Shown here piece after piece: positions 25,227-36,670 of a stretch of 64,000 bases of DNA. Within the stretch, counting starts at the first letter, position 1. The number at the start of each line of letters is the position of its first letter. The notes below the pieces were generated by a model. The model did not search any database, had not been told where the DNA came from, and was given only the letters and a program-made list of their open reading frames with translations. The stretch lies in assembly GCA_003667245.1 (NCBI GenBank), contig RCNN01000096.1:39638-103637 (forward strand), read 5' to 3'. A program made the translations under genes and the position numbers. Source of the stretch: Heterostelium multicystogenum (Eukaryota; Evosea; Eumycetozoa; Acytosteliales; Acytosteliaceae).

Positions 25227-26991
25227 TTTCTGCTTCTGTTCTTTCTTTCTTGTTTCTTTGTTTCTTGATTCTGAATCTGCTTCTGCTTCTGACTCTGCTT
25301 CAATAAATGTGTAAATGAAAAACCAACAGTAGTAGTTTAAATAGAGGAATGTTGTACAATATACAATGGTGTCTATTTATAATAGGTATGACGATAGATA
25401 GGTAGGTTGGAGGTAGATTATGCCTCAAATCTGTCAATCTTGAAAGTAAGTAATTAGTTGTAAACGTAATAACGAAAATCAATAAACAAGAAATTGTATG
25501 ATTTTCACCCACAGAACCAACCACACGAGACATTTTGTGTTTTGAAAAAATTAAAAATAAAACATTCTGGTGAAATAAGTACGATTTCCAACTACTATTA
25601 CAATATAAATATGTTGGTGGTTATTATCAGTGTCTTTTGATAGTGTTAGATCTTATGGTACAAAGGAATCACCAAGATTAATGGGTAACAGTACTACTTC
25701 GGCCTCAGAATTAGCTAATTCTGTCTTTTCTTTAGTTGTTGTATGGTATAATAACTACAACTTTAGTTGACCTCATGATTAATTGGCCAATGGAACTATT
25801 CGATAATTGTACTATCCATATGAAACAGATCAAAAATTTACATACTTCTTTTTGTTGTCACCATATGATGAAAATAAAAATAAAAGTGAAGTGGATTTGC
25901 AAAACAAACCAAAAGACTTAAAAATGGCGGTATTTAAAGTGTTGTTTGTTTTTTTGTTTTTTGATGTTCCTTCCAAAGGAATTAGATAATAGAATTTAAA
26001 GTATCTAATAATCAAAAAAATAAATAGATATCTTAGAGTTCCATTTATAAATGGCGGTATTTAAGTTTGAGTTCTACACCAAAATACTATAGTTTAACTT
26101 GATAAAAGAGCCAACAATTGTTGTGAAGTGTTGTCGATGTTGTTGTTGTTGTTGTTGTTTATATCTTTGAATTCATGCAGAAGTGTAACCATTGTTTTAG
26201 AGTTTCATCGAATCGTCGAATCTTGTTGATAATCCAACTGTCAACAAGTCAATATTTAAATTTCAAATTAAAAACAACTCACAAATTTATGAAAAGAAAC
26301 CGGGAAAAATTTACAATTTAAGCGCGCCTGCTTCTGAAATCACTAATTTTTTTTGATAATGTATGTTTGATTGTTTTGATTGTTTATTTTTGATTCAATA
26401 ATAACAATCAACAATAATCAATAATCATTTCATTAGCATTTTTAGAAACAAGTATTGAAGCTGCTGCTTTACAACCAATAATTATTATTCGACCAGTGAA
26501 AGGAAGGTGTTTCCTGTTAGTCTTTGTTGTAGCGCCAGTTGAATTGAATATTGACCAATAGGAAGCGGACTTTACATACATCTCAACAGTTATGTTTTGC
26601 AGCTAGAGTCATCAAATTAGTCATCATTTGTAAACTTGTTAGTCAGTCAGTCAGTCAGTTGGTCGGTCATTTCAGCTTAGAAGTTATTCAGTTGTTAGCC
26701 AAGTAGTTTCATCATTAATTTGATTGATTCTATATAATTATTTATTCACAAAACCATCGACCTTCAAACCAAAAAAAAAGGAAACGAAACCTCTATTCAC
26801 ATCTACTATCAATATTTATTGTAAATTCAAAAACTGGATACTCCACCATTTTCAGAATCTATATCAGATTCATTTCTGATATTAGAGGCAAGTCCAGCCC
26901 GATCATTAAGTAAGTCGATATTCAATCATCCCCCTAGCCATAGTAGTACCATGAAGCAATACTAACTTATAAATAACTTCTTAAGAATTCC
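25227..26991. other. Divergent spacer between C2orf76-like and LIN37-like genes
   Basis: About 1.8 kb. It holds a 77-codon minus frame at 25300-25533 (MSRVVGSVGENHTIS...) that may be a small unrecognised exon. It also holds a 16-bp exact direct repeat (25922-25937 and 26049-26064), a GCGCGC core at about 26321-26326, a (GTCA)n run at 26638-26668, and a probable 5' exon of the LIN37-like gene at about 26830-26910. Confidence 0.5.
25922..26064 (+). repeat. Direct repeat AAATGGCGGTATTTAA, two copies 127 bp apart
   Basis: Exact 16-base copies lie at 25922-25937 and 26049-26064. The GGCGG core stands out in very AT-rich surroundings, and both copies are in the same orientation in the shared promoter region. 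They may be paired protein-binding sites. Confidence 0.6.
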
Positions 26992-28585
26992 ATGGATTTC
27001 CAATCGATTCGCCACTTTCAAAAAGAAGGCACACCAGTAAAGGTAACCTAAAAATCTCGAGATGGAAATACATATATACATATATCTATATTCCCTACTA
27101 ACACCAGTCGTGACAATCAATAGAATTTGAAAATAATCCATTTATTACAAATATAAGCACGCCACCCCCAAGTAATGGCCATACTATTCATTATTCGCTG
27201 AGCGATGAATTTGGATTTCCATCTCCCTTCAACAATATTGTTTCACCAATGCCCAAACAGACTGAGATTTCCAATCACATCATCAATGGACACCATCACC
27301 CCTGGACTTCAATAACATCGGATTCATGAGTCCAAACTCAAACAGCCACAACATCAACATCAACAGTAATATTATCAATAACAACAACAATGTAAATAAC
27401 AATAGCAATAAATCATCAACAAACAGCAGTCCACTCGGCCAGAAAATAAATAGTATCAACATGGGACAACCAACATCGCCAGCCATCACAAGCTCAACTC
27501 CACCTTTATACAATAGCAACAATCACCATCAATTACATAGTCATTTAAATTATGATCAATTAGTAGTAACATCCACCTCCAACCTCATTACCAGCCCATC
27601 ATCGGCATCACACTCCTCTTCCGTCTCCTCTTCCGCTTCATCGTCCAACCTCAACCTCCGACACCAGCCCGCCTACAACGAAGTGAACAGGGACAGTTTT
27701 AGTGAAGCAGGCCTCGTTAACTCTGTGGCTACTTCGGCAACATCAGTAACAATAGTCACAGTCTGACAATCTCAGACTCCATTTCAATTGATAGTCCGTA
27801 TATTATCAATATACTCGATATTCCAGTCGATATAAACCACCTCTTCTCCAGCGGAATATCCACTCCAAGACGATCCTCCAGCAGCTCCCACGAGCAAACC
27901 GACGACCAAATCAACAAGAAAGCACAACAAACATCGATCTACCAGCTAACTAGGATGTGGATCAACAACAATGCTACACCTTCGCCCGAAACATTACTTT
28001 TAAATGTAAACATACCAAATTGAATCCCACTAGCCTGCCTCCCTACTAACATCCACTCAATTTCCATCTAGATGCAAGAGGAAAACTCGATGATTACACT
28101 ACCACCACCTCTGGAATCTGAGGAAGATGACACAAAATTCCAGCCAATCCAAAGGGAGATATCAAGTGGCTCTGCTTTTGACGTAAGTCCAAACAACCAA
28201 CATAATTTTAAAACTATGTAACTAACCGATAGTGATACATCGATCGATTCCAAATAGTCTATGATAAGAGAACAACAACCGATATCACCAGACAATCTTA
28301 TTCAACAGCACCTGGCATTTTTCAAAACTGTAAAAAAAGAGGTATGTATCTAACAAAACTAACAAGATGGCTGCCAGCTTTCCAAGTTCCATTTCCTTGA
28401 TCCATTTCCTTGATACTAATTCACAGCTTTTCCAATAGTTTCCAAAACAACTACAAGAAAAGAAGATCAAGATACCAAAACAGTATAAATATTCTCAACT
28501 CAATGATGTTCAATCATATCAATCAACAACAACAACAATAATAACTTATCAACAACAGCAAGTTGACATATTCAATATAATATAA
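26992..28585 (+). CDS. lin37: LIN37-like subunit of the MuvB/DREAM complex
   Basis: This is a likely homologue of LIN37, a core MuvB subunit of the DREAM cell-cycle repressor. After an Asn/Ser-rich region (27150-27720) come YIINILDIPVDINHLF (about 27798-27845), a Ser-rich insert, and TSIYQLTRMWINNN (about 27930-27971). In animal LIN37 the corresponding order is YVIKLFDRSVDLAQF, then TPLYPICRAWMRNSP. Next are LPPPLESEEDD (28100-28135), as in the LPPLPEDEE block, and a basic C-terminal helix split by introns: DNLIQQHLAFFKTVKKE, FPKQLQEKKIKIPKQYKYS (to about 28500). Stop TAA 28583-28585. Introns: about 28004-28070, 28183-28257, 28340-28438. The 5' end is uncertain: an upstream exon ending ASPARSL at about 26910 splices in frame to KFHGFPIDSPLSKRRHTSK, so translation may begin before 26992. 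There is a frameshift near 27710. Confidence 0.72.
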
Positions 28586-28773
28586 ATCAATCCAAATAAC
28601 CATATGCCTTGTAGCTACAACTGCATAACACACCAAAATAATATTATATATTATTAAGTTAATATCTAATTATTAGAGTCATTTACAAATAAATAAACAC
28701 TTTCAATATTCCTATTTCTTCTTACACTCTTGTAGATCTGCTGCTATTGAGATTGGATTTATTTGTCTATATA

Positions 28774-29546
28774 TTATATAGTTGCATCTTCATCTCCACC
28801 ATCGTCACTTTCCATATCGTCATCATCATCAACTTCATCACCTTGGTTGTATTCGTCATTTTCCATATCTGATTCATCTTCATCCTCTTCTTCATCTTCT
28901 TCTCCGTCTTCCTTTTTCTAGAGTAGGATAGATTGTTTAGTGAATGTTGTTTGATTTCGTTGAGTGCTCTTCGTACCTTTTCTTCGTCTTCACCCTCGCC
29001 CTCTTCTTTTTCCATCTCTTCCAGTGTTTTCATAATAGTGGACTTGACTTTTTTCTTTGTACGCTTCTTGCTACTTATCAGCTCCAAGGGGAAATAGCCA
29101 AGATGTAAAGGTATGACATTATCTAAATTGTTGATTTGATTTTGATTTTCTTTATATTTATTCGAGTATCTTTCTATCGTATCTATATATTGTTATTTGT
29201 TGAATTGGTTTGAATTAAATGAGATATGTGTTAGATTCATTTGATTACTAATTTATATGTATTCATTATATATGTATTCATTATATATGTATGTATGTAT
29301 GTGTATAGGTATGTTACCTTTAGAAACTTCATTTGACTTCAAATGATAGGGAGAGTATTTAAAACGTTGTTTGAATTGAATCAACTTGGAAAACAGTGTA
29401 TATGAATGCGAGTCTATAGTAGGGAGAGGTGGTAGCTCTCTCAAAGGTGGATAGAGAGGTGGTGGTTGATGATCCTTCTCTTTATCTTTCTTCTTCTTTC
29501 CATCGTCGTCGTCATCTGAATCGTCTAAAGCCAATCTCTTTGACAT
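28774..29546 (-). CDS. polr3g: RNA polymerase III subunit RPC7/Rpc31-like
   Basis: This is a predicted RPC31/RPC7 subunit of the Pol III-specific RPC82/34/31 initiation subcomplex. Start 29546: MSKRLALDDSDDDDDGKKKK, then PPPLYPPLRELPPLPTID (the family's PPLFPxxxxxPxP motif) and SKLIQFKQRFKYSPYHLK. Intron 1 (about 29318-29115) leads to FPLELISSKKRTKKKVKS and MKTLEEMEKEEGEGEDEEK. Intron 2 (GTACGAAG...CTCTAG, about 28976-28922) leads to a highly acidic tail with DESDMENDEYNQGDEVDDDD and DEDATI, then a stop at 28774-28776. The layout of PPL motif, basic middle, 'LEELEK' helix and Asp/Glu tail is diagnostic. A different acidic nuclear protein is possible but less likely. Confidence 0.82.
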
Positions 29547-30636
29547 ATCTTTCTTTTATTACTGTGATATATAGATTTAATATTAACAAGTATGTATAAC
29601 TAATGTAATGATATCTTATTAATAGAATTTGTTTAAATCCGATTAACAGTTAGCCAACATCAAATCAAATCTAATCAATAAAATAATAAGAAATCCATAT
29701 TATTCTGCAATCAAGTCGTTAAAAATCAAAACTGAATAGCTATTCAAATTTGAATTTAAAAATAACAACAACAATCTATCTTTGATTATATTTATATATG
29801 GACAGCATATATTTGGTTATTCTCATGATATCACCACACACAAACACATACATTCACACTACGAACTATAGTTCGCGATTAGTAATGAGTCAATTGATGT
29901 TCTGACTAATATAATAATAATAGTTTAGTTCATTATGAGTTTAATAGTGCAACTGGTTGAGCTTTTCTCATTATTCAATAACAACAACAACAACACAATA
30001 AAAAAACAAGAAAACGATTATCTTTAATAATATTAATTTCAATTTATTAATAGGTGACTCATTTTAGCTGACTCACAGTAGTCATAAATTAATTAATATT
30101 CAACAACAAAATAAAATTTAAAAATTAATTAATAAGTAGATCTTAAAACGACGTAAGACAAGTCACCCTACAAAACAACAGTCGATAGCCACAATACTAT
30201 AGATAGATATAGATAGATAATAACTATTAAAACCCAACAACAATATACCATCAACTTACATTCATACATAGAGATACATACAACAAAATTATATCTTTAT
30301 AGAATTATTTATTCCATATAGTTTTATTGTTGTTATTGTTATTGTTCTTGTTGTTATTGTTTTTAATTAGTATTATAATTTGGTCATATCCAATAATATT
30401 AGTAAAAGCAATTCTTACAACAATACTAAAGATGATAAGATATTGTACTAAATCATATGTTTAAATAATAGATATAATCTTGAAGTTTTTATTGTTGTTG
30501 TTGTAACTCCTATTACGCGGAGTTGTTGCTCTCATATATATCAAATTCATCTCCCCCTTATTCATTTCTCCTTATTTCATATTGCTTGGTGGACTTCACC
30601 TAAAAAAAATGTATCAAATAAAATATTTATTCAAAG
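29547..30636. other. Divergent spacer between RPC7 and phosphoesterase genes
   Basis: AT-rich promoter DNA with CAA/TTG runs. A GGTGGACTTCACC imperfect palindrome lies at about 30591-30603, 34 bp before the phosphoesterase start. No gene is seen. Confidence 0.5.
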
Positions 30637-31637
30637 ATGTATTTCGATATATATTTTCAGAGATTGACCTGGGTATTGCAGTTTCTTTTCCCACAAGTAC
30701 TTAAGATAGAGAGATTGGAAGTATCCATACCATATTTGGATGCTCCACTTCGTTTAGTTCAAATTTCAGATATACACTACGATCATGAACCAATTAGAAT
30801 CAATGATGCATTCCTCTCTAAAGTAGTCGAAGCAGTTAATATTCAAAATCCAGATATAATAGTAATCACTGGAGATCTTGTACAATATAAGCCTGAGCCA
30901 ATTGATAATTTGATAAAGAAGCATTTATCAAAACTAAAGGTAAGCAATTTAAAGAATAGCTATTCTTGTCTTCTAAATTTTATTTTATTATTGGACAACA
31001 GGCAAAAGTTGGAGTATATTCAATTTTAGGTAATCATGACTACAAAACGACACATGGTCCTGAAACAATTATAGCAGCATTAAAAAAGAATGGTATAAAC
31101 ATATTGCATAATGAAACTGCATATCCAATGGGAAAGGAACCCGGTAAGCTACAGTTGGTTGGATTAGGCGACTATGGTAGAAAGCGTGTTAATTTCAAGA
31201 TTGATATGGTCCGTGAGGATCTAACTGAGGAGGGTAGACCCCGTGTTGTACTCTCGCATAACCCAGATAGCGCATTCGATTTGGAACCATATCCAATCGA
31301 TCTAGTCTTGTCTGGACACACACATGGTGGGCAAATCTGCTTCCCCAATGGTACACCAATGCTTCCAATCCTTGACAAACTCTTCCTGCAACTACCTAAG
31401 ACAATGTTGCTTGGAATCAGCTACCCACGTAAGGTTGTGAAAAATTGGACATGGTGTCGTGGCCATCATATTCTAAAAGGTGTTCAACTACCAGTTCCAA
31501 AGCACGAAAGACCAATGCACCTGTATATCAACAGAGGTCTTGCAACACATCCACCTCTTCGTTTATTCTGTGATCCAGAGGTCACTATCATCGATCTCAT
31601 ACCAAAACAAAATACAGAAAATATTATAACCCATTAA
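30637..31637 (+). CDS. YkuE/YaeI-like metallophosphoesterase
   Basis: This is a calcineurin-like two-metal phosphoesterase of the YkuE/YaeI/TMPPE type, usually membrane-attached. The start is ATG 30637 with a hydrophobic N-terminal segment (MYFDIYFQRLTWVLQFLFPQ). Metal-binding motifs occur in order: SDIHYDHE (30767-30790), TGDLV (30870), GNHDYKTTHG (31030-31059), LSHNPD (31252-31269) and SGHTHGGQICFPNG (31311-31352). One intron (GTAAGC...CAACAG, about 30940-31003) separates LSKLK from AKVGVYS. The body is complete and in one frame on each side, one of the few conserved genes here without a break. The stop is at 31637. Bacterial relatives act on lipid or phospho-lipid substrates; the amoeba's substrate is unknown. 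Confidence 0.9.
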
Positions 31638-31834
31638 TTGGAATACCAAATTCACAGAATTGAAAATAACATGTATATCTAAAACAATACATTTGACAGA
31701 ATAATAATGATTTCTTCATCACAATAAAGTAAATCTAGCTTTTAATTTATCAATTTACAACGTACTCCATTTGTATTTATTCAGTACATAGAAGTCCACA
31801 ATATTGTCATTCTGTCTTTCACACTTGTGATTTG

Positions 31835-32875
31835 TTAAAAAAAATTTATACCTATACTTCTAAACAGCCATTTCTGGAACTCTTTCTTTTCTTTGGCTGG
31901 CTTTTTGGTTGGTACTTCGAGCGCTTCTAACTCTGCTTCTAACTCTGCTTCTGTTTGTGCATCTGTTTCTGTTTGTGCACTTGGTTCAGTATCTGTAGTA
32001 ATGGGTTGAGATTTGGGAGATGATGGTAATTTCGCTAGAAAGTTAATATTATTGTTATTTATTAACATATCCAAACTGCATAGCAATATTCCAGTACTTA
32101 CTTGGTAAAACATGTTCTAAATTTACATTTATCTTCAAATCGTTGTTTGGTACTTCTGGGAATTTCGATTTCAATTGTTGTTTCTCCATCTCTTCAAGCT
32201 CAGCCATTAACTCATCCTCTTCCTCCGCTGTGAATTTACCATTAAGTGCTTCAGATACCTCCTGTTGATATTGATAGGATTTCGTTTCAAAGGTATTAGA
32301 GTAATTCTAAGACGATTGTTTAAAGCAGGACTACGTACATTTTGATAATCGATAGCATCTTGGGTATCTGACATAATATTTTCAATTTCCTCCAGTGACA
32401 TTTCTTTCTGTAGTTCTTTCAATGCATTGTTTCCTTGCTTCAATTGTTCTGCAATCTTTATTTGAATATGAGCCTGCTCTATTGTTGAAACCATCTCCTG
32501 TATATTCATGAGATTCTGGTCTGTTTGCTCCAGTAGATTTTCCTGATATTTTCTCTTCTTCAACGCCAGTATAGCCTGTTGCTTCTTATTATTCTTTGCA
32601 CATTCCTTGGCAATCTCTATTTCTCTTTGAATAACAAGATTTATCTAATATAACAACATTACACAAACATAACATCGATAAAAGTATAGATGTTAGTATG
32701 TGGTTGGAAACGAGTCAAACCAAACGCATATACATCTATGCCCACAACTCACCTTAACTCTATATTGCTTTAACTTATCACGTTGTATCTTTAGTTCAAG
32801 AATCGCTTTATCTTTGTCACTGATTTGATTTGCTTTTCTGTTGCCTCCACCACAAAAGGAGAATACAACACCCAT
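31835..32875 (-). CDS. vps20: ESCRT-III subunit Vps20/CHMP6
   Basis: This is the ESCRT-III initiator that links ESCRT-II to membrane scission at endosomes. Start 32875: MGVVFSFCGGGNRK gives a Gly2 suited to N-myristoylation, as in CHMP6, then DKAILELKIQRDKLKQYRVK. After an intron (GTGAGT, about 32752-32645) follow QREIEIAKECAKNNKKQQAI, LALKKRKYQENLLEQTDQ, MVSTIEQAHIQIKIAEQLKQ and MSLEEIENIMSDTQDAIDYQ, tracking CHMP6 helix by helix. A GTACGT...CAACAG intron (about 32342-32267) leads to EVSEALNGKFTAEEEDELMA and FPEVP. The last exon is Glu-rich and ends around 31835; a one-base shift near 31890 could change the final few residues. A strong family match. Confidence 0.92.
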
Positions 32876-33227
32876 TTTTCTTTAAATCTAAAGTCTATAT
32901 TTGAGAATAACCAATGTTGTTGTAAAGTGCAAAGAATGTTGTTGTTTGGTCACGAGTGTAAAACAAATTTAATAATATAAAATTATACTTTCATTTTCTT
33001 GAAGATTGAATAATCATCTCACCCTATTTAAAATTAATTTATCATTTTTTACGAACTTCTGTTTCAATTAAGTTTGAATTTCTAATAAATGGTTGAATGC
33101 AAACTTTTCAACTAAACAAGTATCAACAATTTATATTACCTTCCGACTACCACTGTTATATTTTCTTTTATTTCTTTACAATTGATAATGTATCAGACTA
33201 TTATATCACATCAGATCAACAACAATA
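32876..33227. promoter_or_regulatory. Divergent promoter region, vps20 / rad52
   Basis: A 352-bp AT-rich gap between two divergent genes must hold both promoters. I see oligo-T tracts but no specific motif. Confidence 0.5.
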
Positions 33228-34328
33228 ATGAATAATAGTAATAATATTATAACTAGTAATAATAATAATAATAATCGACAAACTGGCTGTTATAGATTCG
33301 AATAGTGATAATAATGGGCAGCTCGTTGATACTAGCAGCAACAATAATACCTCCCGAATAGTCCCATTTGGGTGTAAACCTTTTACAGAGCAAGAGAAAT
33401 CATTGATCACTACACTTTTAAATAAAGAAATACCTGCTAATGTTGTACAGACAAGACCTGGTTCTGCTGGTCGTATGTAGACTATTGTTTAACATCTTTC
33501 TTCTAGAGGCAACTCTGTAATTCTGGCGGATGACTAATTTGTATTTCAAACACTCTAGTTGATTTTGTCTATGTGAAAACTAATCATGTTATAAATGAAG
33601 CAAATAAAATATTTGGCTCGGATGGATGGTCGTTTCAAGTATTGGCATCAGAACAACAGTTGGAGGAGGTTTTTGACGATTCAATCAAAGTTGGATTTTG
33701 GGCGCATATTAGGATCATTCTACGAGATGGTACTTTCAGAGAGGACGTAGGATACTCTGTGATGACAAAAAAGAAGACGGATGATCAGATCGATATACTT
33801 TTTGGCAATTGTAGAAAAGCAGCTGTATCTGATGCTCTTAAGAGGGCATTAAGATTATTCGGTAGATCACTGGGTAATCATGTAAATATAAACAATCAAA
33901 CTTCTATTAAAAATCAACAACAGCAACTACAGATACCACAACCAATACAATCTATCACGAATAATAACGAAGGAGAATTTGAATACTTTACAGAAGATGA
34001 TACCAACAACATGGTAGCTTCGAACAATAATACTCCACAAAATCAGACAATCAATAATCAGGTATCGAAGTCACCTGTAGCTGCCAATAACTCTCCAAAC
34101 AGTAGCAACAAACGTGGTAAATACTGCTAAAATATCACCATTGTCAAACAATAGACATCATCCTTACCAAGCACAGAATACCAAGACTATCCCTTTAAAA
34201 TTGCCTTTCAGGGCTGCGCAACAAGCAAGCGAAACTAATAATAATAATGTTCAAAGTCTGTCAACCAAATAACAGATTTTAATGGCTCATTAGAATTTGA
34301 TTTTCTGGACTCTGCTCTTGTAAAATGA
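33228..34328 (+). CDS. rad52: Rad52 homologous-recombination annealing protein
   Basis: This is a Rad52-type single-strand annealing protein. Start MNNSNNIITS at 33228. The first exon ends in EIPANVVQTRPGSAG (about 33465), and the intron (GTATGTAG...CTCTAG) joins to LDFVYVKTNHVINEANKIFG. The core continues DGWSFQVLASEQ, VGFWAHIRIILRDGTFREDV, GYSVMTKKK and AVSDALKRALRLFGRSLGN (33590-33880), matching the Rad52 N-terminal annealing domain (RVINLAN...FG; KDGxxxEDVGYG; KRALRxFGNxLGN). The C-terminal half is Asn/Gln/Ser-rich and poorly conserved, as in other Rad52s. Frame breaks: an extra G at 33285-33286, an extra A at 34110-34112, and one near 34270. With these, translation ends at LDSALVK and TGA 34326-34328 rather than at 34130. 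Confidence 0.9.
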
Positions 34329-35295
34329 TTTATGTAGATAAAAAAAAACAATCACTCTTTCCTTCAGCAACCAATTACACACCAATAATCAATATTATTA
34401 GAATAAAGCAACGCAACATCAGTCAGATTTCACTTTAGATAATTATAAAATTATTTAAAAAAATCCAATTTTAAAAATATCAATCATTAAATCAAGTTAC
34501 CCTGGTAATTGTGCAAAGCAAATCGTCATTCATCAGCGACAATAGCTTTTCCCCAAACTGCAAAAAAGATCATAGATATTTTTTGGAAAAGTATAGGTAG
34601 AGTAGTATTCTCATTCGTGTGTTTTGTATCTACCAAAAAAATCTGAAACCAAAATTTGCACCAAGTAAAAGAAAAATCAATCTTACCAAACGAGATACCT
34701 AAATGATCTGCACTGAACAACACCGAAAAAAATAAAAATGCAAACTTTTGGTGCATACCATTTTGTTTTTTTTTTTTTTTTTGGATGTTTTATGTCACAA
34801 ATTATTTGGACACCTCGCTAAAAATGATATCGGCAATTTATTTAAGGCTTCGAAACCATGTGCTCCATTCATAATGATAGCACATTGTTGTGTTTGCTTT
34901 TTATACAACCAGGTCGTGATGAGTGACAATGAGCTTAATGTCATTCTGTCTGTATATGATGATTCCACAATAAAATCTATTTTAAATCAAAATAATCATA
35001 ACATAATATGATTGAAATTATCATTATTCAGGTATCATAATCATTTTTAAACAACAACAACAACATAATAATAATAATAATACAAAACACATTATATCTA
35101 TTTTATTTTTTATTTTTGAGTAGAAACTAATAATTTGATTGGTATACACCAAAAGTCAGATTTAGTTTCAGTAACACACCACTACAAACTCATCTACCCT
35201 TTTTTTCAATAAATATTTTACAACTCCATACTCAAACATCATTATATTTAATTCGATATATATAAATACATATTATTATTATAAATACTATACAA
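34329..35295. other. Spacer between rad52 and secreted-protein gene
   Basis: AT-rich, with an unusual block at 34500-35000. It has an 8-bp inverted pair TGCACCAA/TTGGTGCA (about 34659 and 34748) and a plus-strand frame (34748-35011) that contains CHKLFGHLAKNDIGNLFKAS, loosely like the pre-integrase zinc region of copia-type elements. I do not call a gene. Confidence 0.4.
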
Positions 35296-36439
35296 ATGAA
35301 TAAGTTAATAGTATTTTTTATTTTTTCTTTATTTTTATGTATAAATGCATCATCTGTGAAAAAAGATAGGATTGGACAACCTTTAAAGGAGAATCTTGAC
35401 AATTTCGAACACTCATTTACTTCAGGAAATCTACTATTCACAAACCCAAACGGATTTAATCCAAATTCTTTGGTAGAGTTTGACTTGACTGGAAAACTTG
35501 TATATAACTACTCCACATGGTTAGAAAATGTAAGTAATATTAATAAATTTTATTGGAATAGATATTAATATCCATATCATATTGAAGGAACCAACAAAAA
35601 GATGTGTGGCTAAAGATATTGAATTTTTAGATTCATCTACTTTATTAATTTTAGACTCTCAACAAGGTATTTTCTACTCAAGTCACAAAGGAAATGTAAA
35701 AGGAATTTGGTCGAATCTTACTACCGGAAACAAAAACATAATTGGATGTAATTTGGAAAGATTCAGTGTAGACCAAATCAACAAAAAAAATATATGTAAT
35801 CAGTACCAACATTGGTTGCGATAACTCTTACATCTCCGGAGTTTATGTATATGATATTGTAAGTTCAATATTTTATATCATGTAAAGATCATAAACTCAT
35901 TTACATCTCTAAAACAGACTGGAACATACCAAGGATTGTTAACAGATCCATTGCTTAATAATCCATGGATGTTGTTGGTGACAACTCTGGTAATATATGG
36001 GTCACCGACACCAATAATATCTTTGTATTCCGTGGCGGAAATAATAATAATGTAGATGTAATTAATCCTGTAAAGTCAAAATTGGGATACAGTGGAGTTC
36101 AAATCACTCCAACTGGATCAATTCTAGTAGCAGTGCCAGCACCAGTAAATGATTTAATTATTGAACTTGATTTCGTCTTCAGGATCAATCATTAATAGCT
36201 TCCCATTGATAGGAAATACCTCAGATACTGGCTCAAATTCTGGAATTCCATGTTCTATTGCTATAGATCCATCAACTAGTGATATCATTGTTGAAGTACC
36301 ATGGGCCAACAAGGTTGAAGGTTCTAATGTAGATGTAGTGCAAATTTACACTAAATCAGGTAGTTTCAAGAGTTCTTTTGGTGGTCACAGCTGCAAAGAA
36401 AAAATATATTATGTGTACCACTATATGGAATGGTTTTGA
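35296..36439 (+). CDS. Secreted beta-propeller-like protein (unrecognised)
   Basis: Unrecognised at family level. Start ATG 35296 gives a clear signal peptide, MNKLIVFFIFSLFLCINASS. The following sequence has propeller-blade-like repeats: NSLVEFDLTGKLVYNYSTW, DIEFLDSSTLLILDSQQGIF, GDNSGNIWVTDTNNIFVF, PTGSILVAVPAPVNDLIIEL and PCSIAIDPSTSDIIVEVPWA. The 'I(A/W)(I/V)D...' and 'GNIWVTDT' style is that of NHL/SMP-30-type or gluconolactonase-like propellers. Two introns: about 35530-35584 and 35860-35918. Frameshifts at about 35790, 35965 and 36165. The C-terminal end beyond GGHSCKEK is uncertain. It is probably an extracellular or lysosomal lineage-specific protein. Function unknown. Confidence 0.65.
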
Positions 36440-36670
36440 TTCCTTAACAAATAATTCTCAGCCAACCAATAAACTTCTTTATTTATGTAAATACAAAGCG
36501 CTTTGAAGACATAAGTAGATATGTTTTAGAGTTATTTATTTTGTCAGTTTTATTTTACAACCATATAATTCAAGTTTTACATATGATGGACATAATATAG
36601 ACATATTTAATATTTGCAATTAGTTATTATGTTATGGGTTAGTTATTGTAGATTGTTGTAGACGATTAGA

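Noticed and set aside
17872..30603. 12-base match GTGGACTTCACC / GGTGAAGTCCAC upstream of two genes (17872 and 30592)
   Set aside because: Several such chance 12-mers are expected in 64 kb, and there is no further similarity around them.
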